The notes under the pieces are model-generated. The model made no database searches, was not told the DNA's origin, and was given only the letters and a program-made list of their open reading frames with translations. Shown here piece by piece: positions 43,492-53,812 of a stretch of 64,000 bases of DNA. Made by a program: the position numbers and the translations under genes. The stretch spans positions 62,001 to 126,000 of the forward strand of contig JAJRWI010000010.1 of NCBI GenBank assembly GCA_024276825.1, in the 5' to 3' direction. The DNA comes from an archaeon (lineage in GTDB: Archaea > Asgardarchaeota > Thorarchaeia > Thorarchaeales > Thorarchaeaceae). Positions within the stretch are counted from its first letter, which is position 1; each line of letters begins with the position of its first letter.

Positions 43492-46218
43492 TTGATAAAG
43501 CAAAAGTGGAGTGCTCAGAGTATCTTGCCAGTCCTACATTGCCCCAATTGTGGAAGTACTTTGAAGATCAGAAGAACACGATTAATAGCTCCTAAGCCAT
43601 ATCTTGAAACGCCTAAAGGAGGCAATGTCTGGTCTGTCAGCTGCATGACATGTGGTGTCGAATACTTTGTGGACGCCACACAGAACGACCTGTTTGATGC
43701 GTTTGATGCATTCTCCAGAGCAATAAAGGACGGCACACTCAAACCGCGTTATGAGGGGCCCTCACCAGATCCCAGGACACTTATCGTTGAAGAGAGAGTC
43801 ATAGAGAGTGATGCTAGGGGAAGGAGAAGCACAAAAGCACGAGTTCAAACACTGAGTGAGATTGACAGAGTCTTGTCACGGGGCGGCCAGAGTCTTGATG
43901 GTCTTCCCAAGTCAATTCAGAGTCTTATTAAGAACACACCAGACAGGTTGGTCCATTACAAATACATGCCACCAACTGAGGCAGAGTATGGATGTACAGT
44001 TGATGAGTTGAAGATTCCAAAGCGGCTAAGGGAGTATTTGAAGTCCAAGGGATTCAAGCAGTTGTACAGGTTTCAGGAGGAGTGCTTCAATGCAATCCTT
44101 GCTGGTGAGAATGTGGTCATATCAGCACCCACAGCTCAGGGAAAGACTGAAGGGTTCATCCTTCCGATAATCAGATTACTGCTTCAAAACATTGAGGATG
44201 CATATGCAGAACCAGGTGTCAGAGCAGTTCTCATATATCCAACAAAGGCTCTGGCGCGAGACCAGTATGAAAAGCTCAAGAAGATGTGTAATGTTGCAGG
44301 TCTCGAGGTTGGTATTTTTGACGGGGATGTTTCACAGACGGAGAGGAGGAGGTTATATGAGAGACCTCCAGATGTCCTACTTACCAATCCTGATGTTCTG
44401 AGTTATCATCTTGGCTGGAGTCAATCCCATCTGATATCATTGCTGCGCACTGTAAGGCATCTTGTGCTTGATGAGATTCATCTGTACACAGGATCATTCG
44501 GATCAAATGTGTACTATATTCTAAAGCGCCTGAAGATGGAAACTGAAAACCCCATACAGCTGATTGGTGCATCAGCCACAATTGCGAATCCCAAGGAGTT
44601 TGCTGAGATATTGTTTGACTCTAAGGTCACACTGATAGAGTCAAAGAGCGCAAAGCGGGGCCCTATCCATTTTCTGATGTATTATCCAGAAGTGGCCACA
44701 AAATACAGTATGATTGTGAATATTGTAAAAGAGCTGGTGAAACACAAGTTCAGAATCCTAGTATTTGGAAATACTCATTCGGAAGCCGAGATCATCAACA
44801 TGATTCTGAAGCGGCAGAAGGTAATGTCGAAGATCCATAGAGGGGGATTGACAAAGAGATATAGAAACAAAGTGGAAGACGAGTTTAGAACTGGAAAACT
44901 GCCAGTGCTTGTGTCTACACCAACATTGGAGTTGGGCATTGATATAGGGCACCTTGACAGTGTTGTCAGCATGATTGTTTCGGTCACTCGCCTGACACAA
45001 AGAATCGGGAGGGCTGGAAGGAAGGGGCAAGAGAGTGTTGCAGTGCTTGCGTTGAGGGATAATGACCCTATTTCGACATTCTATAGATATCAGCCAGAGA
45101 AGTATTTCACAGATATTGATGCCGCATTTGTTGAGCCCAATAATGAAGTCGTGAGCAGATTTCAATTAATAGCAGCCGCCCTCTCGGGAAAATTGAGAGT
45201 TTCAGACTTTCTGTATCAAAAGAGAGTGCTACAAGAACTGGAGAAAGAGGGGCTCATCAAGATTCAGGATGATGGAAAGGTAAGAGTAGTAGACTTTGCA
45301 AGGGCCCAAAAGACATGGAGAAACTACAACATAAGAGGTATTGGTGATCCTGTTTCAATTGTTCATGATGGGAAGACAATCGGAACAAGGACCATGCCCA
45401 TGGCAGCACAGGAGCTCCATCCAGGTGCAATCTATCTCCACGGCGGAGAAACATATCTTTCAAAGGAGTTCAAGTATACCCCAGGAATGGGGAGGGCAAA
45501 GGTAATCAAGATACCAGACCCAAATGAGCACACGAGGCCTCTGTATAGCACAATGCCAAAGATCATTGAGATTCATGAGCGTTCAAAGGTGTTTGGTCTT
45601 GATCTGATGTATTGTACTCTAGAGCTCACCCAGAATGTCCATGGCTATGTGAAACTTCAGACATATCCGCGCAAGATACTCGGAAAATACATGATCTCAC
45701 CTGAACTGACATATCAGTACAAGACAAGAGGGTTTGTCTTTACAGCCCCAGCTCCAACTTCAGAAGTGATCTCCGAAGGACTCAATGAGATGAGGATAGA
45801 CTCGACAATGATTGCAGACCCTGTGAACCTCTATGGAGGATCATTTCACGCACTGGAGCATGTTTTAATAGAGTCAAGCGGGATGTTGACCGGAGGAAGC
45901 ACACGTGAAATTGGGGGCATATCGATGGGCGATTCTGGGATCATCTTTGTGTATGATGGCGCTCCAGGAGGAAATGGTGCATCACGACTGCTATATAGTA
46001 GACTTGAAGAGGCATTCAGGAGAGTCAGAACTATCTTAGAAAGGTGTGAATGTACAAATATTGACGGCTGTCCAATGTGCACCTATTCATACTATTGTGG
46101 TAACAATAATGAACCATTGTATAAGAGGGGTGCATTGTCGAGCGTTATTCAGATACTTGGTGGCGGAGAAACAACAGTTGATACAAAAGAGTATCTTGGC
46201 CATGAACCAGTGGTCTAA
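43492..46218 (+). CDS. DEAD/DEAH helicase with zinc ribbon and DUF1998 (Hrq1/YprA-like)
   Basis: 908 residues, TTG start. N-terminal zinc ribbon (Cys 17, 20, 51, 54), then an SF2 helicase: Walker A APTAQGKTE near 212, DEIH near 327, motif VI QRIGRAGRKGQ. The C-terminal region ends in the four-cysteine DUF1998/MZB cluster (CECTNIDGCPMCTYSYYCG), as in Hrq1. Hrq1 works on DNA repair and crosslinks. Here it is 18 bases upstream of arcS, in an operon with tRNA modification genes, so a nucleic-acid role linked to them is possible. A complete gene. Confidence 0.9.
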   Translation: MIKQKWSAQSILPVLHCPNCGSTLKIRRTRLIAPKPYLETPKGGNVWSVSCMTCGVEYFVDATQNDLFDAFDAFSRAIKDGTLKPRYEGPSPDPRTLIVEERVIESDARGRRSTKARVQTLSEIDRVLSRGGQSLDGLPKSIQSLIKNTPDRLVHYKYMPPTEAEYGCTVDELKIPKRLREYLKSKGFKQLYRFQEECFNAILAGENVVISAPTAQGKTEGFILPIIRLLLQNIEDAYAEPGVRAVLIYPTKALARDQYEKLKKMCNVAGLEVGIFDGDVSQTERRRLYERPPDVLLTNPDVLSYHLGWSQSHLISLLRTVRHLVLDEIHLYTGSFGSNVYYILKRLKMETENPIQLIGASATIANPKEFAEILFDSKVTLIESKSAKRGPIHFLMYYPEVATKYSMIVNIVKELVKHKFRILVFGNTHSEAEIINMILKRQKVMSKIHRGGLTKRYRNKVEDEFRTGKLPVLVSTPTLELGIDIGHLDSVVSMIVSVTRLTQRIGRAGRKGQESVAVLALRDNDPISTFYRYQPEKYFTDIDAAFVEPNNEVVSRFQLIAAALSGKLRVSDFLYQKRVLQELEKEGLIKIQDDGKVRVVDFARAQKTWRNYNIRGIGDPVSIVHDGKTIGTRTMPMAAQELHPGAIYLHGGETYLSKEFKYTPGMGRAKVIKIPDPNEHTRPLYSTMPKIIEIHERSKVFGLDLMYCTLELTQNVHGYVKLQTYPRKILGKYMISPELTYQYKTRGFVFTAPAPTSEVISEGLNEMRIDSTMIADPVNLYGGSFHALEHVLIESSGMLTGGSTREIGGISMGDSGIIFVYDGAPGGNGASRLLYSRLEEAFRRVRTILERCECTNIDGCPMCTYSYYCGNNNEPLYKRGALSSVIQILGGGETTVDTKEYLGHEPVV

Positions 46219-46235
46219 CAATTGGAGGCTTATGT

Positions 46236-48170
46236 TTGATAAAGTTCCTGATTGGTCGCGGACATGATGGTCCTGCGCGCATCGGAAAACTTCAGAGAGA
46301 TGGCAGTGTAGTAAGCATCCCTGCATTGTTATCACAGGAGAGAGGAGAGAGTCAGCGACCGTATTATGTAGTTGTTGAGTCAGAGAGTCATAGGATATGG
46401 GAGCCAATACATTCTATGAAGTCCTTGCTGTTCTTGCGAGAAGACAACTGGATGGATGATGAACTATTCCTAATGCCTTCAATCCCTGCAATTGGTGCAC
46501 TTGGATCAGATGTCGCAGAGTTAGTGCTAGCAAGGCAATACGAGTTATTGGTCGACAAGGAGAAAACGACCCGAAATAATGCAATCATCAGGATCCCTTA
46601 TTCAATCAGGCCTGAACGAATTGGGAGAATTATGGACGATTTTAACAGGATTGGTGTGAACAAGGCAGCCTTCACCTTTGATGGAACCCTAGGCCAGAGG
46701 GATATGTCAAACATAGTACTGAGAAGCAAAGTTCCACCCAACTGGTTGATCATTGCCCTTGGAAGAATAGATGTACATATGATCCCAATACTCTACTATC
46801 TGGGATTTGATATCTTTGACATCGGACGAGCTCACGAGGCCGCTTCTGACGGAATAAGGGTCTGGGAGAATTCTGTTGAGAGCATGTTAGATAGCAAATA
46901 TCATAGATTCTGCTCCTGTTCTACCTGCTCGAAGATTGATAACTTTGACAATCTCACCAGGGATGAACTGACAGAAGCGCTTCTTCAGCACAATATTAAA
47001 AGATACTGTGAAGTTCTCTCAGAGAGCCAGATTGCCATGCGTAACGGAAGGTTAAGGTGGCTTGTGGAAACATCCACGCATGCCACACCCGCTCTGGCTG
47101 CGTTTATCAGACAAGCGAACAAAATACTATTCGATTTTCTTGAAGAGTATACACCAACTTCATATCAGAAGGAGCTGCCATTGATTGGCCCCGAGTCCTA
47201 CAATTCGCCTGCTGTAAAACGATTTCGTGACAGGGTTGCTAAGCGATATAGTCCGCCAAAACACAAGAGTGCTGTGCTTCTCTTACCATGTTCAGCAAGG
47301 AAACCCTACTCAGAATCAAGGTCGCACAAGCGATTCATATCATCAATTGAGAGAGCCATTGGGAGCGCAAGGTCATCACTTGCGGAGATCATTCTTACAT
47401 CGCCCCTTGGAGTTGTGCCTAGAGAGTTAGAACGTGTGTTTCCTGCCGCAAATTATGATATTCCTGTCACTGGGGACTGGGATGATGAGGAAATCAGTAT
47501 AGGAGCTAAAGCACTATGGACAATACTTACAAAGTATCCTGAAGATGCCCCAGTGATTGCACATGTGTCAGGCGGATACTACAAGATTGTAAAGAGAGCA
47601 GAGGGTGAAATGAAGCAGAGTATAATATACACAACACATGACTCTTCTGCGACCAGTCAGGATTCGCTCAATACACTCTCAGAGGTCCTGAAGCACATCA
47701 GGGACAAGGGGCTTCTTAAATCACAGAAACCAACAACAATCAGTGATACATTGAGCGCTGTTGCAGACTTTCAGTTTGGCAGTGGTGCAAGAGACCTTTT
47801 AGTACCAAAGGAAACGCGTTTCAAGGGAAAGATATACAACATGATAATGTGCTTCGATCAAAGGGCCCAGACTTGCAGTTTTTTGGGAAGCACTGGATCA
47901 ATAATTCTGACTCTTGAGGGTGGTCGGAGAATAAGGGAACTCGGGAGATATTGGGTCAGGTTTGAAGGTGATAGGATAAGGGGCAGTTCCATATTCGCAA
48001 TGGGCGTGAATCAAGCAGACCCCGAGATTCGTCCGGGAGATGAGGTTATAGTATTGGATCAGAATGATGATGTGATTGCTGTGGGCAGGAGCGAGATGTC
48101 AGGCAGGGAGATGTGTATGTTGGACAGAGGAATTGCTGTGGCTTTACGACATAAGAGGAAGGGGGACTAG
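46236..48170 (+). CDS. arcS: Archaeosine synthase ArcS (TgtA2)
   Basis: 644 residues, TTG start (GGAGG upstream). Adds lysine to preQ0 at G15 of tRNA, the step before archaeosine. The diagnostic PCX3KPYX2SX2H motif is exact (PCSARKPYSESRSH, near residue 350). The TGT-like region is N-terminal and a PUA domain closes the protein (565-644, RYWVRFEGDRIRG... PEIRPGDEVIVLD). RaSEA follows three bases later. Confidence 0.95.
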   Translation: MIKFLIGRGHDGPARIGKLQRDGSVVSIPALLSQERGESQRPYYVVVESESHRIWEPIHSMKSLLFLREDNWMDDELFLMPSIPAIGALGSDVAELVLARQYELLVDKEKTTRNNAIIRIPYSIRPERIGRIMDDFNRIGVNKAAFTFDGTLGQRDMSNIVLRSKVPPNWLIIALGRIDVHMIPILYYLGFDIFDIGRAHEAASDGIRVWENSVESMLDSKYHRFCSCSTCSKIDNFDNLTRDELTEALLQHNIKRYCEVLSESQIAMRNGRLRWLVETSTHATPALAAFIRQANKILFDFLEEYTPTSYQKELPLIGPESYNSPAVKRFRDRVAKRYSPPKHKSAVLLLPCSARKPYSESRSHKRFISSIERAIGSARSSLAEIILTSPLGVVPRELERVFPAANYDIPVTGDWDDEEISIGAKALWTILTKYPEDAPVIAHVSGGYYKIVKRAEGEMKQSIIYTTHDSSATSQDSLNTLSEVLKHIRDKGLLKSQKPTTISDTLSAVADFQFGSGARDLLVPKETRFKGKIYNMIMCFDQRAQTCSFLGSTGSIILTLEGGRRIRELGRYWVRFEGDRIRGSSIFAMGVNQADPEIRPGDEVIVLDQNDDVIAVGRSEMSGREMCMLDRGIAVALRHKRKGD

Positions 48171-48173
48171 GCC

Positions 48174-49256
48174 ATGCCTTCGATCAATGAGAAGATTCAC
48201 GGGTTCATAAAGAGGGCTAATGTTCAGGCCAGAGGCAGCTCCATCAATAGACGATATAGACGTAATCTGAGCGCCCCATCTGCTGCATGGATTGCACCAT
48301 CTCTTATTGGAAGAACGCAGGCAAAGGCAATAGCCATAGTGCTTGCAACTATTGGATGTTCACATGCTCGGGAGGAAGACGGGGGTTGCACAATGTGCAG
48401 TTACCTCTTAGATGGCTCTGGTGTCATGCCAACAAATGTGGAACTCATCAAGCAGTTTGAGAGAGGATACACCAAAGCAAATAATGAGCAGAAACCCTTG
48501 TCGGTCAAAATCTATACCAGCGGAAGTTTCCTTGACTCGGATGAAGTTTCACCAGAGGTGAGGATGGAGATTTTGAGGAGAGTCGGTTCTGATGATAGAG
48601 TGACTGAAGTAATCATCGAGTCCAGACCCGAGTTCGTAACTGATAGGACCATGCAAGACTTGAGGGAAAGACTGAGCGATAGAAGAATAGAGATTGGCAT
48701 GGGGCTTGAGAGCGCAAATGATGTGATTCGAGAAGTATGCATCAACAAAGGGTTTACTCTGACTGAGTTTCAACATGCTCTGGAAACCGCAAGAAAGTAT
48801 GATATTGGAACACGAGCATATGTTCTTCTAAAGCCGCCGTTTCTCACTGAGAGCCAGTCCCAAGCTGATGCCTTACAGACAATCAAGACCTGTGCAGATA
48901 TTGGGGTGACTACAGTATCTGTGAACCCTGTTAATATTCAGAAGAACACACTTGTTGAGAAGCTATGGTCTAGGGGATCATATAGACCACCATGGCTCTG
49001 GACACTGATTTCGGTGCTAAGGCGAGCAAGACAGGAAATTGATGATTCAGTGAATATTGTCTGCGATCCGGTCGCTGCTGGAAAATCAAGGGGGGTTCAT
49101 AACTGTGGTAAGTGTGATGAGAGAGTTGTCAGGGCAATACGAGAGTTTTCACTGACACAGAATGAGGATGTTTTTGAGGGGCTTGATTGTGATTGTAAGG
49201 AGAAATGGCATCATACCTTACAACATGAAGACATATCATTTCTCATTCATCGGTAG
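48174..49256 (+). CDS. raSEA: Archaeosine radical SAM enzyme RaSEA
   Basis: 360 residues. Radical SAM lyase that splits ArcS product to archaeosine and works as a complex with ArcS. Cluster cysteines at 62, 72 and 75 (GCSHAREEDGGCTMCSY), a long spacing typical of this group. KIYTSGSFLDSDEV and EIGMGLESANDVIREVCINKGF follow the Elp3-like radical SAM pattern. C-terminal CGKCD and CDCKEK may bind a second metal. The three tRNA genes in the window all have G15. Confidence 0.93.
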   Translation: MPSINEKIHGFIKRANVQARGSSINRRYRRNLSAPSAAWIAPSLIGRTQAKAIAIVLATIGCSHAREEDGGCTMCSYLLDGSGVMPTNVELIKQFERGYTKANNEQKPLSVKIYTSGSFLDSDEVSPEVRMEILRRVGSDDRVTEVIIESRPEFVTDRTMQDLRERLSDRRIEIGMGLESANDVIREVCINKGFTLTEFQHALETARKYDIGTRAYVLLKPPFLTESQSQADALQTIKTCADIGVTTVSVNPVNIQKNTLVEKLWSRGSYRPPWLWTLISVLRRARQEIDDSVNIVCDPVAAGKSRGVHNCGKCDERVVRAIREFSLTQNEDVFEGLDCDCKEKWHHTLQHEDISFLIHR

Positions 49257-49336
49257 AGGTTTGATCCCAATCTCCATGAAAAAGGCTTAAAGAGTCACAA
49301 TGAGGAGAACCAGTTGTACATAGAGAGGTCTGAATA

Positions 49337-49690
49337 ATGCCAGAGTATATCACACGTGTTTCAATTTGGTTTAATAGTGAAGGTGCTTCTCCAGCCAAAG
49401 TGATCAAAAAGCTGACAGCTTTAGGATTCACTCCGGTGCGGGGTGTATACGATTTTGTCTATAAACATGACAAGTCCATGGATATGACTGAAACAGAACT
49501 AAGTAATGCAATAATAGATATCTCAAATGCGCTACATGCTGCACTCTCAGGCTTTAAAGTTCTATACAACCTAGACACCCACCCACTTGATGAGGGTGAG
49601 GACTATTTTCCCTTGGAGATTATTGATGCAGAGCTTGAAGAAACACGTAGAGAGATCAATGAAATAGAGAAAGAGGCCAATGCTGGGTGA
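49337..49690 (+). CDS. Small protein, unknown
   Basis: 117 residues. Starts MPEYITRVSIWFNSEGASPAKVIKKLTALGFTPVRGVYDFVY, with an alternating strand/helix order that could be a ferredoxin-like domain, and ends in a helical acidic tail (EELEETRREINEIEKEA). No family recognised. Follows the archaeosine operon by 80 bases. Confidence 0.65.
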   Translation: MPEYITRVSIWFNSEGASPAKVIKKLTALGFTPVRGVYDFVYKHDKSMDMTETELSNAIIDISNALHAALSGFKVLYNLDTHPLDEGEDYFPLEIIDAELEETRREINEIEKEANAG

Positions 49691-49739
49691 GTTGCAAAAG
49701 CTCGAACATTTTCTAAGTTCGTCAGACATTCAATAAATC

Positions 49740-49765
49740 GAGCTGGGGGGCAATTTCCCCAGCTC
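49740..49765. terminator. Bidirectional-looking hairpin between convergent genes
   Basis: GAGCTGGGG and CCCCAGCTC form a 9-bp stem (49740-49748 / 49757-49765) with an 8-base loop, in the 96-base gap between two facing genes. No long T-run on either side, so it may terminate both, or mark the boundary. Confidence 0.6.
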
Positions 49766-49786
49766 TGAGGGAGGAGTTGAGTGAAC

Positions 49787-51568
49787 TTAGTCAGATGTCA
49801 CTACAGGCTCACGACGGTCGTATTCACCCTCGCCCTGAATGGTGACTCTGATCTTCTTTTGGTCCCCAGGATTCATTCTTTCGAATATCCAGACTAAATC
49901 AGTGCCGTCATCAACAGGTTGCTGGCGTGGTTCAAGGTCTTCTGGTTCAATACCAACCACTTCAAATCCTCGAGGAATCCAATCGGAAACTTTGACATTC
50001 TCAACAGTCACTTCACCTTTATTCTCTATCACAAGAACCAAGATGTATTGGCCAGCTTCTGTTCCCTTGTTGATAGCCTTCTTGGCTGAGATTCGTCTCT
50101 TCTTGTAGATAATTCCAATCTTATGGCCGTCCTCAGCGCTGGCAACCTCGGTCTCGATGCCTGGAGGATAGGTGTTTGCAAAGCAGTGAATTGGTGAGGG
50201 ATATTCTTTCTCAGGACGACTCTTCCATGCCATTATCGAGTAGTTTATCCTTATGCTCTCACCAGGTTGAAGTTCACCAACAGAGTCCTTCAGGTCAGAG
50301 ATTTTGAATGTCAGTGTATGCGGGTGGTTGGGATCTTGGTCTTCGGGATCTATAGCAAATTCAAAATTGCCTGTATATTCCTCACCTCGAATGTATATCT
50401 CGATGTATTCTTTTGTAGGCGGCATGACATCATCAGGCAGTTTGTCAATTACTGTAATCTCGTTGATCTTTGCAGTGCCAGCGTTCCTTACTTCAATATT
50501 TACCTCTACTGGCGTTTTGTCAAAGCTGTTGACCTCTGGCGGGTCAAATGTCTTGGTATATTCTATCTTGTAGACGGGTATGGACTGGGCGGCCTTCTCA
50601 ATTGTGCCCAACACTCTCTTTGTGACAATGTTCACTGGGGTGTAGATGACCTCTTGTGAGCACTTGGGCTGGGACTTGCTCTCCATCTGAAATGAACTGG
50701 TCCATTCAGTACCCGGTCCCAGTTCTATTTCTGGGCTCTCATCAATTCGTTTCTCTTTTGTGCCAGACTCTTCAGACTCAACATAAACTTCAGCCTTGTC
50801 AAGGCGGATTACTAGATCACTCTCATTGGAACACTCCAGAGTGACCTCCCAGTTATTGGGTTCGTTCTCTGCGGAGTCAATGCCTGTGAGAAACTCGGTG
50901 AGGGCAGTCAGGTCAGGTGCCAGTAGTGAGCGCTGTTGGCCCTCAGCACGATATGTGACAACAACCTGTCCAGCATCTTTTTCCTCAGCATCTTCGACGT
51001 TTGCAGTGGCAGTAAACACGAGTTCATTCTCCTCATGGGGATAGATGACAAAGTCTTTCCATATGATCTGTCGGGTACCATCATCATATTCAGCTGTTCC
51101 TGACTTCACCTGCTCGATGGTCACATTGCTTAGTTCAGGAGGGACTGTTTTATTGAGAACGATGTTATCAATCTCGCCATCGGTTTCATTCTTTACACGA
51201 ATCGTCACTCGTAGAAGATTGTCTTTTCCAAAGCAATAAGCCCAATGAGGCTCCTCTGTGGTGACTTCACCGCAGGTGTCGTAGGTTTCCGACAGTGTCA
51301 GAATTGGCGATTCAACTGTCACCTTATACCTGTGTTGCCAAGAGCTGCCTGCATCAATCTCACCAGCCAGTAAGACATCCTCAGTGATGTCAGTCTGGTC
51401 CCGTGTGTCACTTAGTAGAACTCGCACATTCCAGACACGACATCTCTCAGAGGGGTTCTTGACAGTCAAGACACCAAAAGCCTCAATATTCTCCAGTTCA
51501 CTTAATTCGCCAAGCTGAGTTCTTTCAGTTTCTTCAATGTCAATTATGACCTTCTTTTGTTCACTCAA
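49787..51568 (-). CDS. Large DUF11-like beta-repeat protein without visible export signal
   Basis: 593 residues. A string of beta-sandwich units; the last two resemble DUF11 repeats (KKAINKGTEAGQYILVLVIENKGEVTVENVKVSDWIPRGFEVVGIEPE; NAGTAKINEITVIDKLPDDV). Such repeats normally sit outside cells, but the N-terminus is MSEQKKVIIDIEETERTQLGEL and there is no signal or membrane segment, so it appears cytoplasmic. Acidic overall. It is 3' of an MBL-fold gene on the same strand, 19 bases apart. Confidence 0.7.
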   Translation of the reverse strand: MSEQKKVIIDIEETERTQLGELSELENIEAFGVLTVKNPSERCRVWNVRVLLSDTRDQTDITEDVLLAGEIDAGSSWQHRYKVTVESPILTLSETYDTCGEVTTEEPHWAYCFGKDNLLRVTIRVKNETDGEIDNIVLNKTVPPELSNVTIEQVKSGTAEYDDGTRQIIWKDFVIYPHEENELVFTATANVEDAEEKDAGQVVVTYRAEGQQRSLLAPDLTALTEFLTGIDSAENEPNNWEVTLECSNESDLVIRLDKAEVYVESEESGTKEKRIDESPEIELGPGTEWTSSFQMESKSQPKCSQEVIYTPVNIVTKRVLGTIEKAAQSIPVYKIEYTKTFDPPEVNSFDKTPVEVNIEVRNAGTAKINEITVIDKLPDDVMPPTKEYIEIYIRGEEYTGNFEFAIDPEDQDPNHPHTLTFKISDLKDSVGELQPGESIRINYSIMAWKSRPEKEYPSPIHCFANTYPPGIETEVASAEDGHKIGIIYKKRRISAKKAINKGTEAGQYILVLVIENKGEVTVENVKVSDWIPRGFEVVGIEPEDLEPRQQPVDDGTDLVWIFERMNPGDQKKIRVTIQGEGEYDRREPVVTSD

Positions 51569-51587
51569 TTTTCTTCATCCTCCCATC

Positions 51588-52343
51588 CTAGTCTGACTCG
51601 TTAGGTCCGTTTTGGGAAATTGTAAATCTAAACTCATGTCCAGCGGCCCAATCGGTTTCAAGAACTTGACCGGGCTCCATCACTAATGGGGTTATACCAT
51701 GACCGAATTGACTGATATACTTTGAGAATCGCTTTAACTGCTCATGGTCTTCCCATCTCATTGGAATTGCAAGTTTTGGATGTGCATCAATACATATACT
51801 GACCGCATCTCTGACTGGAAACACACCATCGCCCCCAATAGGAGTAATCAGTATGTGAGATTCCAGTGCTCCAAATGGACCTCTTATCTCCGAGTCTCCC
51901 ACATAGGACACCTTCATCTTGCCCATCTCTATATGGAGGCCATAGTTCTCAATCTTTTCATCATTTGCAGGATCTGTGCGTTTCAGAATATACGGTGTGA
52001 GTTTCATTCCAGGAATCTCATAGGGGATCTCATTCTCTAGTGTGTGAAGAAGCCATGGTTTTGCACCTTGTGACTTGACTTTTTCGATTGTGGACTCATC
52101 ACCAAGTACCCAGGCCTTTGCATTGATTGCAATCTGTGCGGCATTGCCCACAGCATCATCAAGGTGGTTTGTTACTGCAATTATCCTAACATCAAGGTCG
52201 TCAGGCACAACAGCCTCGCCATCCCAGATTCCCGGATTCAGAAGCAGTGAGGTCTCTTCTGTTGACAACATGAACGATGTCTTTCCAAAGTACTTTATCC
52301 TAAGCAAGTTATCACATCCAAACGTCCCGTTTTGGTCACCCAC
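51588..52343 (-). CDS. Metallo-beta-lactamase-fold (UlaG-like) protein with broken metal motif
   Basis: 251 residues of MBL-fold hydrolase pattern (RIKYFGKTSFMLST, KVSYVGDSEIRGPFG, ITPIGGDGVFP, AIPMRWEDHEQLKRF). The metal motif HxHxDH is reduced to Thr58-Asn-His60-Leu-Asp62-Asp63, losing two of the four usual ligands, so hydrolysis is doubtful. Possibly structural or with a different ligand set. Upstream of the DUF11-like gene, likely one operon. Confidence 0.75.
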   Translation of the reverse strand: MGDQNGTFGCDNLLRIKYFGKTSFMLSTEETSLLLNPGIWDGEAVVPDDLDVRIIAVTNHLDDAVGNAAQIAINAKAWVLGDESTIEKVKSQGAKPWLLHTLENEIPYEIPGMKLTPYILKRTDPANDEKIENYGLHIEMGKMKVSYVGDSEIRGPFGALESHILITPIGGDGVFPVRDAVSICIDAHPKLAIPMRWEDHEQLKRFSKYISQFGHGITPLVMEPGQVLETDWAAGHEFRFTISQNGPNESD

Positions 52344-52497
52344 GAGTCAGAATAATTATGGACACCCTTTACGTTGTATTGCTATCTTAAAAAAGAATTT
52401 TGCATAATCCCAATTCCTCAGATTTTCCGAGTGGTATCTTTTTATTGCATAATCAAGACTCAGTTATTGGACAAATGCATGAACGGATGAGGGCCCA

Positions 52498-53793
52498 ATG
52501 CTAGAAAAGATCCTGACCTTAGAATTCAGAAAGTTAGTCACATCAGTGATTGATGACATAAAGAACTATCATAATCGCGTCACCGAGAAGGAGTTTGAGA
52601 AAGACAAGAGGAGGATCTTAAACGAGCTGTTGACAGAGATTGATGTATATCCGCCAGATATTGTGTTAAATGAGGACTATCTTGTCGCTGCAATAGATGG
52701 TTCTGGTAGCGAGAACTTTTTCCTTCTAGATGATATTAGAGTTCATTTAATCAGCACTGCCACAGTAGTACTCAACACAAACACAAAATTTGGGGACCCT
52801 TTCAGACCAATGAGTAACGATGAGGTTTCAAGGGTTATGGGAAAGGATCAGCCCAATCTTGACTTACTATGGCATTTGGGCGTTCGGGAGGACGCGGCTG
52901 AAAAACTTGCAGAGATGTTTGAACTGCTTTATCCCATCGAGGATATTCCCAGCTTGGTCTTACCATTCTTTCAGGATGTAATTCAAAAAACGATTGACAA
53001 ACTGGAGGATTTGCGGGACACTGAGTTTGGGCAGTATATTGACGAGTTTCATAAAATGGTGACCTTGATATCAAGAGGTAATCTATTAACCACCAGTGCG
53101 GCCCACGATGAGTTGCGAAAAACAGCGGAGTATGCTGCTGCAAAACGGCTTCTAATTAGTGACATCAAGCCCCGCTTTCTACTACTTGATGGTGCTATGA
53201 GTGTATTCATTCATTTTGCCAGACAATATCCCTCGTTGCCAAGTGGATTCATGCTACGAGATATTTGCAAAACAGCTCGTGAGAAGGGTACAATTCTTTG
53301 TGCAGTCAGTAAGAATCACACAATTCCATTTGCTCATAGAATTGCAAAGATGGCAGAAGAAAAATTCGGGAAGAACAAAAAGTGGTTCTGTCTGCTGCCA
53401 TCAAACGATGATCCTGGGGGAGGCCTACACATTTACAGTAATAGGACATATATCCCCCCAAGACTAGCAGTACCCTATTTGTTCAGCTTCTCAGGCGATA
53501 ACCGCCCATCAAGAATCGACTTTGACAGAATATGGTGGTTGGAAAATATCTTTGTTGAGGGTGACCCAGAGTCAACAAGGGAGAATGAGATTGCATTGTT
53601 TCGTGAACTAGAGTTCATGTCAAGAGATGCCAGATGGTATGGATATCCTGTGCCCTTGGCATTGGCTCACACGGAATGCAAGATCAGTTATGAGGACCTG
53701 AGCATTGCTAAAGACATACTGTCAGATGTTCTGCATGAGTCTGACCTAGACCCAAGATTCGCAAAGTCCCTCAGGAGCGATTTTAACATGTAA
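52498..53793 (+). CDS. nurA: 5'-3' nuclease NurA
   Basis: 431 residues. NurA works with HerA to resect DNA ends. The family's metal-binding Asp blocks are LVAAIDGSGSENFF near residue 62 and FLLLDGAMSVFIH near 226. GAGGG precedes ATG. Starts the nurA-herA-mre11-rad50 run. Confidence 0.9.
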   Translation: MLEKILTLEFRKLVTSVIDDIKNYHNRVTEKEFEKDKRRILNELLTEIDVYPPDIVLNEDYLVAAIDGSGSENFFLLDDIRVHLISTATVVLNTNTKFGDPFRPMSNDEVSRVMGKDQPNLDLLWHLGVREDAAEKLAEMFELLYPIEDIPSLVLPFFQDVIQKTIDKLEDLRDTEFGQYIDEFHKMVTLISRGNLLTTSAAHDELRKTAEYAAAKRLLISDIKPRFLLLDGAMSVFIHFARQYPSLPSGFMLRDICKTAREKGTILCAVSKNHTIPFAHRIAKMAEEKFGKNKKWFCLLPSNDDPGGGLHIYSNRTYIPPRLAVPYLFSFSGDNRPSRIDFDRIWWLENIFVEGDPESTRENEIALFRELEFMSRDARWYGYPVPLALAHTECKISYEDLSIAKDILSDVLHESDLDPRFAKSLRSDFNM

Positions 53794-53812
53794 TAGGGAG
53801 GTATGAAGTGAG

